Of a DNA stretch of 64,000 nt, positions 15,881 to 24,473 are shown piece by piece. The notes beneath the pieces are model-generated. The model had not been told where the DNA came from and did not search any database. It worked only from the letters and a program-made list of their open reading frames with translations. A program made the translations under genes and the position numbers. Source of the stretch: an uncultured Alphaproteobacteria bacterium. GTDB taxonomy: Bacteria > Pseudomonadota > Alphaproteobacteria > Rhodobacterales > Rhodobacteraceae. The DNA is taken from assembly GCA_902574225.1 (NCBI GenBank), contig CACGMO010000003.1, positions 24,547-88,546 of the forward strand, in the 5' to 3' direction. How positions within the stretch are numbered: position 1 is the first letter of the stretch; every line of letters starts with the position of its first letter.

Positions 15881-17945
15881 GACTTAAAATACAATCAGCT
15901 GCTATCATGCTATCTTCGTATATAAAAAATGGATTTATCTCTATTGATGCGCACCCATTTTCTTCTTGGTTATGAAAATCTGCTATTTTAAATATTTCAT
16001 TTATAATCATATTTAATTTTACTTTACTATTATTGCGAAAGCCATTGATTAAATTGAAAAATTTCATTTTTTTAATTTCTTGTGAAATATATTTTTCTGA
16101 TACAGGTAATATAAAAGTTTTTGTATCCCTGTATATTTCAGTTAATGCTCCTCCCATACCAACAACTAATACATTACCAAATGTTTTGTCACTTCGAATG
16201 CTTAAAAACATTTCTGCAATTGGAGCTGGAAGCATTTCTTCAATAAAAAATATACCTTTATTAATCGCCTTTAAGCCCAATGATTTTTTAATTTCATGAT
16301 ATTTTGATACGAGCTCCTTTCGACTATTAATGTTTAATTTAACAGCTCCTAACTCGGTCTTATGTAAAATTTTTGAGCTAGTAAACTTTAAAGCGATTGG
16401 GAATTTAATTTTTACTTTTTGTAAATCTTTTATATTTTTTACAAGCTGAGCATTGGGAACCTTTATTCCTTGTGCTCTGATACTAATTTTTCCTTGGTAC
16501 TCGTTTGCGTTTAGACATTTATCATTTTTGCGTTGCGCTAGCTTAAATTTTTGTAACTCTTTTTTATCACTGAAATTATTGTAATCTAGAAGGTGTCTTA
16601 CTGCGTTTAAACAGTTATATATGCCCTGCATTGGGACACCACCTAACCTCAAAATCTTATTGCCAACATTTTCATTTATATTTTCAGGCAGAGTTGAACA
16701 GATAATGGGAGTAAGACCAACGAGTTTACTCTCATCTATAAAAGCCTTTGTATCGTTTAAATAGAGTTGTTCAGTATCGTTTATTTGCGTATGAGGAAAA
16801 TCCTGTACCAAAATTGCTGTGGAATAGTCGTTTTTCAATGCGTTTTTAAATACTGGACCTGTCTTTTCTGGAATACCCCATATGGGAGTTGTGTAATCCA
16901 AGGGGTTTGATATCGTTGCTATTTTTGGTAACACTTTGTCCAGTGATTTTTTTTGACTTTTTCTAAAGTTTGGTAACTTTAATTCTAAATCTTCTGCGTT
17001 ATCTGCAACCATTGCAGCTCCACCACCAGAACAGGTAAGTGCTAAAATTTTATTTGTTTTTATAGGGCACGAAATACTAAATAATTTAGCTGTTTCAAGT
17101 AATTGTATTGGGTCATGCACTTCCGTGATAGCCAATTGCTTAAAAAGTGCTGAATACATTTCATTATTTCCGGAAAGAGATCCGGTATGGCTTTTAGCAA
17201 TCCTTTTACCAATTTGTGATTTACCAGATTTGTAAACAATAATAGGTTTTCCTGCATTAAATGAAAATTTTGAGGCCTCCACAAATCTAGTTAAATCAGA
17301 AATTCCTTCGATGTGTATAGCAATGCAGGACACATTTGTCTTTTTGCTGAAATAGTGAATTAAGTCTTCAATCTTTGTTACAGCTTGGTTCCCCGCGGAT
17401 ACCATAAAGCTAATTGGAAGTGATCTAGTCGCCATAATAATATCTGATGATAGCATTCCACTTTGAGTAATAAGCGCAATTCCCTTTTTGCAATGTTTGC
17501 CTTTGTGTGAAAATGGCCAAAGTGCAAGGTTGTCAGAAAAATTAATAAATCCATAACAATTAGGCCCAATTAATGGAGTATCACCGCATTCCTTAATAAG
17601 TCTATCCTCAAGGTATTTTCCAGTAATACCGATTTCTTTAAACCCTGCCGAATAACATACTATTCCCTTGCACTTAATGGCTTTAAGAGCTTTTACAGTT
17701 GATATAACCTCTTTAGCGGGCACAGCGATGAACGCAGCATCCGGACTCAACGGAAGGTCAGAAACCTTTCTTAAACATTTATAATTATCGATTTTCTTTC
17801 TGGTTGGGTTAACAACAAATATTTTCCCCTTATAACCTCTTCTTTTTAACTCCCTTATGGGAACAAATATGTCTCTGCCACCAATAAAAACGACTGATTT
17901 TGCTTTAAAAAAACGGTCAATGCTTTTAAAAGAGTTTAAAATCAT
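15870..17945 (-). CDS. ADP-forming acyl-CoA synthetase (acetyl-CoA synthetase-like, CoA-binding plus ATP-grasp)
   Basis: A 691-residue single-chain protein of the NDP-forming acyl-CoA synthetase family (acyl-CoA + ADP + Pi <-> acid + CoA + ATP). Order of domains: CoA-binding Rossmann domain (residues about 10-135, GRDIFVPIRELKRRGYKG and VPAKEVI), succinyl-CoA-synthetase-like flavodoxin domains with TQSGMLSSDII and the phosphohistidine segment AKSHTGSLSG near residues 255-264, then a C-terminal ATP-grasp_5 domain with KFTSSKILHKTELGAVKL. It is the last gene of the seven-gene leftward operon, overlapping the acyl-CoA dehydrogenase gene by 4 bp. The substrate is not visible; betainyl-CoA or gamma-butyrobetainyl-CoA are candidates from context. 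Confidence 0.85.
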   Translation of the reverse strand: MILNSFKSIDRFFKAKSVVFIGGRDIFVPIRELKRRGYKGKIFVVNPTRKKIDNYKCLRKVSDLPLSPDAAFIAVPAKEVISTVKALKAIKCKGIVCYSAGFKEIGITGKYLEDRLIKECGDTPLIGPNCYGFINFSDNLALWPFSHKGKHCKKGIALITQSGMLSSDIIMATRSLPISFMVSAGNQAVTKIEDLIHYFSKKTNVSCIAIHIEGISDLTRFVEASKFSFNAGKPIIVYKSGKSQIGKRIAKSHTGSLSGNNEMYSALFKQLAITEVHDPIQLLETAKLFSISCPIKTNKILALTCSGGGAAMVADNAEDLELKLPNFRKSQKKSLDKVLPKIATISNPLDYTTPIWGIPEKTGPVFKNALKNDYSTAILVQDFPHTQINDTEQLYLNDTKAFIDESKLVGLTPIICSTLPENINENVGNKILRLGGVPMQGIYNCLNAVRHLLDYNNFSDKKELQKFKLAQRKNDKCLNANEYQGKISIRAQGIKVPNAQLVKNIKDLQKVKIKFPIALKFTSSKILHKTELGAVKLNINSRKELVSKYHEIKKSLGLKAINKGIFFIEEMLPAPIAEMFLSIRSDKTFGNVLVVGMGGALTEIYRDTKTFILPVSEKYISQEIKKMKFFNLINGFRNNSKVKLNMIINEIFKIADFHNQEENGCASIEINPFFIYEDSMIAADCILSRKI

Positions 17946-19099
17946 GCCCCAAGAGGTCTAAGCATTGAGCGTGTTACAATATGCCTTTGTATTTCAGAGG
18001 TTCCATCCCAAATTCTTTCCAAACGAGAGTCTCTCCAAAGCCTCTCAATAGGCATCTCTTCCATTAAGCCCATTCCTCCAAAAATCTGAACAGTATCATC
18101 TGCTACCTTATTAAGCATTTCTGAACAGAAAATCTTAACAATAGCCGCATCCTCATCCATCATTTGACCAGTAAGAGCCCTGTCTACAGCATCTTTTACT
18201 AAAAGGTCTGCGGCTCGTAAGTTCATCTTCATGTCTGCTAGCTTGAAACCTGTAGCTTGGAAAGTTCCTATTGGCTTGCCAAATTGTTTTCTTTGAGCAG
18301 CCCAGTCTAAAGCTAAATCAAGAATTCGTTCTGCCTTGCCACAACAAGTCGCTCCTACCCAAATACGACCCATGCCAAGCCATTTCCCAGATAATGAAAG
18401 TCCATTACCCTCAGTACCTAGTATCTTATCAGCAGAAAGCCTAACGTCGTTAAAGCTTAACTGGTAATTTTTATATCCCCGGTAGCTGATACACTTTGTA
18501 CCCTCTTGAATATCAAATCCGGGAATACCAACATCTACTAGGAAGGCTGTAATTCTTTTTCTTTTTCCGCGAGGTGTCTCATCTTCTCCTGTAGCAGCAA
18601 ATACAATCGCAAAATCTGGCATACATGGTCCAGAAATAAAATGTTTGGAACCATTCAAAATCCAGTCATCTCCTTCTTTCTTGGCGTTAGATTTCATACT
18701 CATTATATCGGAGCCCGCGTCAGGTTCTGTTAATGCAAATAATTCTCGTTTATCACCTTTTACACAGGGATAAAGGTATTCTTCCATTTGCTTTTCGTTG
18801 CAGGCTAGAAGTATTTCGGTAGGACGTGCTATCCATGAATGTAAAGCATGTGAAGTTTTTCCATACTCCCTTTCAACTATCATCATTGAAGAATAATCTA
18901 ATCCCCCCCCACCGTATTTTTCTGGAAGATTAGCTGCAAATAATCCTACTTCTTTTGATTTTTCTTCTATTTGTTTGCCTATTTCATCAGGAACATAACC
19001 AAGTTTATCCACACGGTCTTCATGAGGATAAATTTCGTCAGCCATGAATTTTTGGACAGTATCTAATAGAATTTTTGAGTCGCTTGAAGTATCATACAT
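17942..19099 (-). CDS. Acyl-CoA dehydrogenase, probable gamma-butyrobetainyl-CoA dehydrogenase
   Basis: A 385-residue FAD-dependent acyl-CoA dehydrogenase that would desaturate an acyl-CoA at the alpha-beta bond and pass electrons to ETF. Visible signatures: FALTEPDAGSDIMSMKSNA near residues 124-142, the mid-domain WILNGSKHFISG, and the C-terminal QIFGGMGLMEEMPIERLWRD. The region that usually holds the catalytic Glu (Y-E-G-T) here reads IWDGTSEIQRH, so Asp replaces Glu or the base lies elsewhere. It is embedded between BKACE (15 bp gap) and the ADP-forming synthetase (4 bp overlap). In the operon logic it turns gamma-butyrobetainyl-CoA into crotonobetainyl-CoA; that substrate is inferred. Confidence 0.87.
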   Translation of the reverse strand: MYDTSSDSKILLDTVQKFMADEIYPHEDRVDKLGYVPDEIGKQIEEKSKEVGLFAANLPEKYGGGGLDYSSMMIVEREYGKTSHALHSWIARPTEILLACNEKQMEEYLYPCVKGDKRELFALTEPDAGSDIMSMKSNAKKEGDDWILNGSKHFISGPCMPDFAIVFAATGEDETPRGKRKRITAFLVDVGIPGFDIQEGTKCISYRGYKNYQLSFNDVRLSADKILGTEGNGLSLSGKWLGMGRIWVGATCCGKAERILDLALDWAAQRKQFGKPIGTFQATGFKLADMKMNLRAADLLVKDAVDRALTGQMMDEDAAIVKIFCSEMLNKVADDTVQIFGGMGLMEEMPIERLWRDSRLERIWDGTSEIQRHIVTRSMLRPLGA

Positions 19100-19114
19100 A
19101 GTTTATCTCAATAA

Positions 19115-20002
19115 TTAGTTTTTTATTAATGAAAGTTTTTTTCTTGTTTCATCTGGGGTAAGAACTCTTCCACCCATTAGGGTGATTATTTTTATAACTT
19201 TTTCAACCAATTGTCCATTCGTAGCAAGCACGCCTTTTGAAAGATAAAGATTATCTTCTAAGCCAACACGAACATTGCCCCCCATAGTAACGGCTGCAGC
19301 AGCCATTGGTATTTGCATTCTTGAAATACCAAACCCAGACCAAGTTGCGTTTGATGGAAGATGATCCTTCATTGCCTTCATAGTATCAACACTTTGATCA
19401 GCGCCCCACGGTATTCCTAAACATATTTGAAACATTGGAGGTTCTTTAATTAATCCCTCTTCAATTAGCTGTTTGGCTAATCTAATATGACCTAAGTCAA
19501 AAACCTCTAATTCTGGTTTTACTCCCCAAGATTTTGTCAATTCGGCCATTGTTCTCAGGATAGGTAGAGTGGATATATAAATAGAATGATCATTGACACC
19601 AAAATTTAAGGTTCCACAATCTAAGGAGCAAATTTCTGGCTTACATATCTCTATGTGCGCGAGCCTCTCATCAGGACCTATCATGTCCGTTCCGGGGCCA
19701 GGCATCGAAAAATCATTTTCATCAGGAACCCAATCACCGCCCATTCCTGCAGTAAGATTTATCACTACATCAGTTTTATCATCTCTTATTCTGTCAACCG
19801 CTTCTTTAAATAAGTTTACATCTCGGGATCCTTTACCAGTTTCTGGATCTCGCACATGAACATGGGCTGCAGAAGCACCTGCTTTCGCAGCTTCGATAGC
19901 AGCATCTGCAACCTCTTTTGGAGTTACTGGAACATGAGGACTTTTATCAACTGTCTCACCGGCTCCTGTAACCGCACATGTCACTATTACCTCAAAATTC
20001 AT
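19115..20002 (-). CDS. BKACE family beta-keto acid cleavage enzyme (DUF849), probable 3-dehydrocarnitine cleavage enzyme
   Basis: A 295-residue DUF849/BKACE protein. The family condenses a beta-keto acid with acetyl-CoA and cleaves it to acetoacetate and a new acyl-CoA; members of known function include Kce of lysine fermentation and the dehydrocarnitine-cleaving enzymes. Zinc ligands are visible: H47 and H49 in [12 protein letters not shown], and the Glu of [10 protein letters not shown] near the C-terminus, preceded by the substrate-binding Arg. It lies 10 bp downstream of the carnitine-dehydrogenase-like gene, which makes 3-dehydrocarnitine the likely substrate and betainyl-CoA the product. 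The start ATG at 20002 is preceded by GAGG. Confidence 0.88.
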   Translation of the reverse strand: MNFEVIVTCAVTGAGETVDKSPHVPVTPKEVADAAIEAAKAGASAAHVHVRDPETGKGSRDVNLFKEAVDRIRDDKTDVVINLTAGMGGDWVPDENDFSMPGPGTDMIGPDERLAHIEICKPEICSLDCGTLNFGVNDHSIYISTLPILRTMAELTKSWGVKPELEVFDLGHIRLAKQLIEEGLIKEPPMFQICLGIPWGADQSVDTMKAMKDHLPSNATWSGFGISRMQIPMAAAAVTMGGNVRVGLEDNLYLSKGVLATNGQLVEKVIKIITLMGGRVLTPDETRKKLSLIKN

Positions 20003-20012
20003 GCTAACCTCA

Positions 20013-20960
20013 TTATTTATTTGGATGATTGTTTTTTATGGCACTCAAAATCGCAGCTATTGCGTTATCACGATCTTTAGCCATTTCAAGAAAATGCTTA
20101 CCTTTTGACATATCTTTACACCCATTAACCATCTTATTACGTAATTCTTGTGTTAATTCAGGTGCTTTAAGTCTAGTCCATGGTAATTGTAATGCAGGGC
20201 CGAATTGGTCTAGATTTGTAGCCATACCTCCTTCACCACAGGCTACGTGAAATGCCATGCATTGACCTTGGTAAGCCATCCTAGGTGCTGGCCCATTAAT
20301 TAGTGCTAAATCAATTTGCTCGGGTGTTGCTTCATCATTTGCGACCATGTGTAATGCCTCTCGCCATAATGCTTCCTGTAAACGAGTTGCAATAAATCCT
20401 GGAATTTCTTTTTTAAGCACAATTGGGACTTTACCGACCGCTTTATAGAAGCTGACCGCCTGATCAACACATAGTTTATTCGTGTATTCACTAGCAACAA
20501 CCTCTACCAGTGGAAGTAAGTAGGGAGGGTTAAAAGGATGTCCTACTATTGCTCTATCTTTTGTATTGCAGTTCTTTACGATGTCTGAAATTAATAGTCC
20601 AGAAGTTGATGAAGCTATAATAACGCTTGGGTTTAAAAATAAATCAATTTGGGAATAAAAATCTTGCTTTACATTTAATATCTCTGGAATGCTTTCCTGC
20701 ACGAAGTCGACCTCGCTTAAGCTCTCTTTTAAGTTGGTAAAGATTTGCATTTTTTCTAACGATGCTGTTTTATCAATGCCTAATTTTTCTAATGTTTCCC
20801 AAGCCGTTTTGATTAATGACTTATAATCATCTATTTCATTCTCTGAGTGGAGATAACATTTTACAATTAGGCCTTTGGCTAGAAAGTGAGCGGCCCAACC
20901 AGCTCCTATTGGTCCACCTCCAATACTGGCTACTGTTGAGATCTTATTTAAACTTTCCAA
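20013..20960 (-). CDS. L-carnitine 3-dehydrogenase-like (3-hydroxyacyl-CoA dehydrogenase family)
   Basis: An NAD-dependent dehydrogenase of the 3-hydroxyacyl-CoA dehydrogenase fold, about 315 residues, the usual length of bacterial carnitine dehydrogenase. The N-terminal Rossmann motif is [18 protein letters not shown], the catalytic His sits in [17 protein letters not shown], and [19 protein letters not shown] is the helical domain start. I choose a TTG start at 20960 (MESLNKIS), one base after the crotonase stop and with AAGGAAA upstream; a longer frame reaches 21023 but would overlap the crotonase by 62 bp. No fused hotdog thioesterase domain is present, unlike some carnitine dehydrogenases. 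Predicted reaction: L-carnitine + NAD to 3-dehydrocarnitine. Confidence 0.83.
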   Translation of the reverse strand: MESLNKISTVASIGGGPIGAGWAAHFLAKGLIVKCYLHSENEIDDYKSLIKTAWETLEKLGIDKTASLEKMQIFTNLKESLSEVDFVQESIPEILNVKQDFYSQIDLFLNPSVIIASSTSGLLISDIVKNCNTKDRAIVGHPFNPPYLLPLVEVVASEYTNKLCVDQAVSFYKAVGKVPIVLKKEIPGFIATRLQEALWREALHMVANDEATPEQIDLALINGPAPRMAYQGQCMAFHVACGEGGMATNLDQFGPALQLPWTRLKAPELTQELRNKMVNGCKDMSKGKHFLEMAKDRDNAIAAILSAIKNNHPNK

Positions 20961-20961
20961 G

Positions 20962-21765
20962 CTATTTTCCTTTGAAATTTGGATCTCTTTTTTCAACAAA
21001 CGCCGCCACACCTTCAGCTGCATCGTCAGATTTAAGCATATTCGAATATGTCGACAAATTGCCTGACCGCATTTCTGAAAAAGCCTCTTTTAAAGCTTTA
21101 CATTCTATCGCTCTTAAAACTTCCTTTACGCTTTGCATTGCTAGTGGAGCTGTCTGCGACATTTTTTCTGCCCACTCTCTTGCAGAATCTAAAAGTAAGG
21201 ATTTATCAACCACTTTATTTACCAATCCAAAGCTTTTTGCTTCCTGAGCTGACATTCTACGACCAAGAAAAAACATTTCCATTGCAATATTGTATGGAAT
21301 TCTTCTAGGTAACCTTTGAAGTGCACCTGCATCAGGAACAATACCTAGCGGCATCTCAGGCAGACCAAATTCAACGTGTTCTGCTGCTATAATCAAATCA
21401 CAGGACATTGCAAGCTCAAAACCGCCACCAATTGCGTGACCATTTAGAGCGCAAATCACTGGCTTGTTCAAATTCCAATTTTCTGTTAATCCGGCAAAAC
21501 CACCATCACCGTAGTCCGCCTTTTCCCACCAATTGTCTAGCGCCATCTCTCCAGAATTAACGGCTTTCAGGTCCCATCCAGCTGAAAATATCTTATCTCC
21601 TTCACCAGTAATTATTCCAACTCTAAGGTCTGGATTATCTCGTAATTCCGCAAAAGCTTTTCCAAGATCTTGACTAAGTTTGAGGTCTATAGCATTTACT
21701 TTTGGCTTATTGATTTTGATTTCTAGTACTTTTTCTTTTACTTCTACCTCTAGATGACTTGTCAT
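20962..21765 (-). CDS. Enoyl-CoA hydratase, CaiD-like (crotonobetainyl-CoA hydratase)
   Basis: A 267-residue crotonase-fold enzyme. The oxyanion-hole segment is FSAGWDLKAVNSGE, the second is ALNGHAIGGGFELAMSCDLIIA, and the catalytic Glu region reads FGLPEMPLGIVPDAGALQRLPRR. The sequence around GWDLKAVNSGE followed by a WW motif (DNWWEKADYGDGGFAGLT) is similar to what I recall for CaiD. It would hydrate crotonobetainyl-CoA to L-carnitinyl-CoA. It sits one base before the carnitine dehydrogenase start and 9 bp after the luciferase-like gene. Confidence 0.87.
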   Translation of the reverse strand: MTSHLEVEVKEKVLEIKINKPKVNAIDLKLSQDLGKAFAELRDNPDLRVGIITGEGDKIFSAGWDLKAVNSGEMALDNWWEKADYGDGGFAGLTENWNLNKPVICALNGHAIGGGFELAMSCDLIIAAEHVEFGLPEMPLGIVPDAGALQRLPRRIPYNIAMEMFFLGRRMSAQEAKSFGLVNKVVDKSLLLDSAREWAEKMSQTAPLAMQSVKEVLRAIECKALKEAFSEMRSGNLSTYSNMLKSDDAAEGVAAFVEKRDPNFKGK

Positions 21766-21774
21766 TTTTTATTC

Positions 21775-22812
21775 CTATTGAAAAGCAGGAAGAACTTCTT
21801 CACAGAACAACTCTAGTGATCTCTTCTGTGAACCATGATCCAACCCCATCGATGCGTAATAGATAAAATTATCCACCCCGAGATCTTCATAACGCTTTAA
21901 TTTTTTAATAACCTCGTCTGGTGTTCCAAACAGTAGATTTTCTTCAAGCATAGTTGGATTATATTCCTCTCTGTTTTCTAGTTCTTTCAAAGCAATTTCC
22001 TTGGGAAAGCCGTCTTTAACGTCACCTAAATTTTTAAACAAATTTTCAAATTGGCCTAATATACGTTGAATAGCTCTGATATAGACACTCGATTCTTCTT
22101 TGTTTTTATAGACAGCAGCGTGCCTCATCATCGCAAAAATAGGTTTAAAGCCATCAGAGGCACTTTCTAAAGCATCATCAAGACGTTGTTTATAGAGCTC
22201 TGCCTCTGAAAATGGTCTAGTTAGAGGCCAAGACATTATATTGCAATGATTTTTCACTGCATAGTCATAGGTAATAGGTGCTCTAGCAGCTACCCATACA
22301 GGGGGTCCACCTATTTGCACAGGTTTTGGAACAGACGTGGATAATGGAAAAGACCAAAATTCACCATTATGCTCATAATCTCCTTCCCATAGCTTTTTGA
22401 TGACTGGAAGACTCTCCTGCATATATTTCCATGCATCAGATTGCTTGAGTCCTGGGTGCATTCGATCAAATTCTCGTTGATATGCCCCTGAACCTATACC
22501 AAATTCAAGGCGACCCTCAGTAATTAGGTCTGTGAACGCAGCCTCTCCCGCAAGTTTGATTGGGTGCCAATAGGGGGCTGCTGCTACAGCAGTGCCAAGC
22601 CTTACATCGTTTGTATTTTCTGCCCACCATGTGATTATTTGAAAAGGGTTTGGAGCAATTGTCATTTCCAAGGCATGGTGTTCAGCAGCCCATACAATAT
22701 TAAAACCACTTTGATCTGCCATTTGCACCATCTCTAGTGTATGATTTTTCACATCCTTCATTGACAAAGAGTTGTCTGCTCTTTCTAGATTTATTGCTAA
22801 ATCAAATTTCAT
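21775..22812 (-). CDS. LLM-class flavin-dependent oxidoreductase
   Basis: A 345-residue bacterial-luciferase-like TIM-barrel protein using FMN or F420. Recognisable segments: WAAEHHALEMTIAPNPFQII near residues 41-60, RLGTAVAAAPYWHPIKLAGEAA near 71-92, GRLEFGIGSGAYQREFDR, and the C-terminal EENLLFGTPDEVIKKLKRYEDLGVDNFIYY. Family members oxidise or cleave C-N, C-S or carbonyl compounds with O2, usually with a separate flavin reductase. No reductase gene is present here. It is the second gene of the carnitine operon (31 bp after ALDH, 9 bp before the crotonase), so a role in an amine or quaternary-amine step is likely, but the reaction cannot be named. Confidence 0.85.
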   Translation of the reverse strand: MKFDLAINLERADNSLSMKDVKNHTLEMVQMADQSGFNIVWAAEHHALEMTIAPNPFQIITWWAENTNDVRLGTAVAAAPYWHPIKLAGEAAFTDLITEGRLEFGIGSGAYQREFDRMHPGLKQSDAWKYMQESLPVIKKLWEGDYEHNGEFWSFPLSTSVPKPVQIGGPPVWVAARAPITYDYAVKNHCNIMSWPLTRPFSEAELYKQRLDDALESASDGFKPIFAMMRHAAVYKNKEESSVYIRAIQRILGQFENLFKNLGDVKDGFPKEIALKELENREEYNPTMLEENLLFGTPDEVIKKLKRYEDLGVDNFIYYASMGLDHGSQKRSLELFCEEVLPAFQ

Positions 22813-22843
22813 CTACTTAATTCCCCTAAAAATGCTTTATACT

Positions 22844-24325
22844 TTATTTCATAACAAATGGATTAGCTGCCGGTTCATCTGACATATTCATCCAAACCGT
22901 TTTTGGCCGAGTATAGTCATATATCGCTTGAAAACCACTTTCTCGACCATAACCTGAGTTTTTAAATCCTCCAAATTCTGCAATTGGAGACACAACCCTG
23001 TATGTGTTAACCCATACTATTCCTGCATGAACTGCCTTACTAACTCTCAGGCACCTAGAATTACTTTTGGAAAAAATGCCCGCTGCTAATCCGTGTTTTG
23101 TATCATTAGCAAGAGATATGACCTCTTCTTCTGTTCTAAATTTTATTACGGATAGTACGGGTCCGAACAATTCAGTATCTACTATTTTTAGCTTCTGACT
23201 AGGGCAGTCTACAATTGTAGGCTCAAAAAACAATTCACCAAGACCTTCAGGTGACTTGCCACCACACAACAAAGTTGCACCTTCTTCTACAGCAAACGCA
23301 AGTTCAGTTTTAATATTTTCAAGCTGGCCTTTTGTACATAAAGGGCCCATTTGGGTTTCGTCCAATAGTGGGTCTCCAATTTTTATGTTTTTTGCTTGCT
23401 TAACGATTAAGCTCAAAAATTTATCTGCTATATTTTCTTGAAGGTATAATCTTGACCCAGCAACACAGCTTTGACCTGTTGCACCAAAAATTCCAGCAAT
23501 AGAACAATTAACCGCATTCTCTATATCCGCATCATCAAATACAATAAAAGGTGACTTGCCTCCCAGCTCTAAAGACACTTCTGCAAAATTTTCGGCAGAA
23601 TTTCTAATAACATGTCGCGCAGAAGTTGGGCCTCCTGTGAACGATATCCTGGCAACTTTGGGATGGCTTGTTAACTCTTTTCCACAAGGATCCCCATGAC
23701 CAGTTATAATATTTACGACCCCAGGAGGTATGCCCGCTTCTTCAACGCATTTACCAAAAGCAAGCATAGCTGCAGACGCGTGTTCAGACGCCTTCAAAAC
23801 GATAGTGTTTCCCGCAGCCAATGCTGGGCCAATCTTTACGGCAACAAGAAACAATTGTGAATTCCATGGAACAATTGCTGCTACAACGCCTAATGGCTCT
23901 CTGTTTGTAAATACAAATAAATCTGGCTTATCAATTGGTAATGTTTGGCCAGAGACTTTATCAGCGCACCCAGCGAAGAAATTAAAAAATTGCGAAATAT
24001 ATTTTGCTTGCCATTTAGTTTCCTTTAACATTTTCCCGGTATCTATGGTTTCAATTTTACCTAATTCCTCAGATTTGCTAGCTAGTATATCGGCTAATTT
24101 TCTTAGATGCTCTCCTCTTTCTGTTGGAGTCATTTTTGACCATGGTCCATCAGTAAACGCTTTATGAGCCGCCTCTACTGCGGTGTTAACATCTGTTCTT
24201 GATGCTTCCGGTATAGTACACCAGCTTTCTCCCGTTGTGGGGTTTGAGCTTTCGAACGTCCTATTATCAGAAGATAAAACCCATTCTCCATCAATTAACA
24301 TTTTAAAATTTTCTAATCTGCCCAT
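22844..24325 (-). CDS. Aldehyde dehydrogenase (betaine/trimethylaminobutyraldehyde type candidate)
   Basis: A 493-residue NAD(P)-dependent aldehyde dehydrogenase. Cofactor and active-site motifs: VPWNSQLFL near residue 160, the Glu region VSLELGGKSPFIVFDDAD, and the catalytic Cys in GATGQSCVAGSRLY. First gene of the leftward carnitine operon. I choose ATG 24325 (MGRLENFKM), which has AAGGTGG upstream, over GTG 24337. Given the pathway, oxidation of 4-trimethylaminobutyraldehyde to gamma-butyrobetaine, or of betaine aldehyde, would fit, but sequence alone does not set the substrate. The 127 bp upstream of the ORF is a divergent control region with an extended dyad. Confidence 0.88.
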   Translation of the reverse strand: MGRLENFKMLIDGEWVLSSDNRTFESSNPTTGESWCTIPEASRTDVNTAVEAAHKAFTDGPWSKMTPTERGEHLRKLADILASKSEELGKIETIDTGKMLKETKWQAKYISQFFNFFAGCADKVSGQTLPIDKPDLFVFTNREPLGVVAAIVPWNSQLFLVAVKIGPALAAGNTIVLKASEHASAAMLAFGKCVEEAGIPPGVVNIITGHGDPCGKELTSHPKVARISFTGGPTSARHVIRNSAENFAEVSLELGGKSPFIVFDDADIENAVNCSIAGIFGATGQSCVAGSRLYLQENIADKFLSLIVKQAKNIKIGDPLLDETQMGPLCTKGQLENIKTELAFAVEEGATLLCGGKSPEGLGELFFEPTIVDCPSQKLKIVDTELFGPVLSVIKFRTEEEVISLANDTKHGLAAGIFSKSNSRCLRVSKAVHAGIVWVNTYRVVSPIAEFGGFKNSGYGRESGFQAIYDYTRPKTVWMNMSDEPAANPFVMK

Positions 24326-24385
24326 TTTTGCTTCCACCTTCTCTTCACACGTCGTTAAGTTTACAAGAGAAAAATGATCAAAAAC

Positions 24386-24421
24386 AATAACTATTTATTG
24401 TATGATAAATAAAAAGTTATT
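24386..24421. promoter_or_regulatory. Extended dyad in divergent control region (candidate operator)
   Basis: Nested inverted repeat: inner arms TATTTAT (24392-24398) and ATAAATA (24405-24411) around a 6-nt centre, and outer arms AATAAC (24386-24391) and GTTATT (24416-24421). A further GTTATTTT copy lies 15 bp on at 24431. It sits midway between the leftward ALDH-carnitine operon and the rightward RidA operon, where a shared repressor or activator would bind. No regulator gene is present in the window. AT-rich dyads do arise by chance, but the two-tier arrangement and position are notable. Confidence 0.5.
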
Positions 24422-24473
24422 TTCATAACCGTTATTTTGACAAATAATCTAATAATCATTATAGGTGAATGAA

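Noticed and set aside
20816..21247. 143-residue rightward frame across carnitine dehydrogenase and crotonase
   Set aside because: Shadow of two well-supported genes on the opposite strand.
23730..24167. 145-residue rightward frame opposite the aldehyde dehydrogenase
   Set aside because: It lies wholly inside a clear aldehyde dehydrogenase gene on the other strand and has no protein-like motif; a shadow.
24437..24465. TTGACA and TTATAG boxes 16 bp apart before RidA
   Set aside because: The -10 candidate would lie on top of the ribosome-binding site and start codon, leaving no leader, so I do not call it the promoter.
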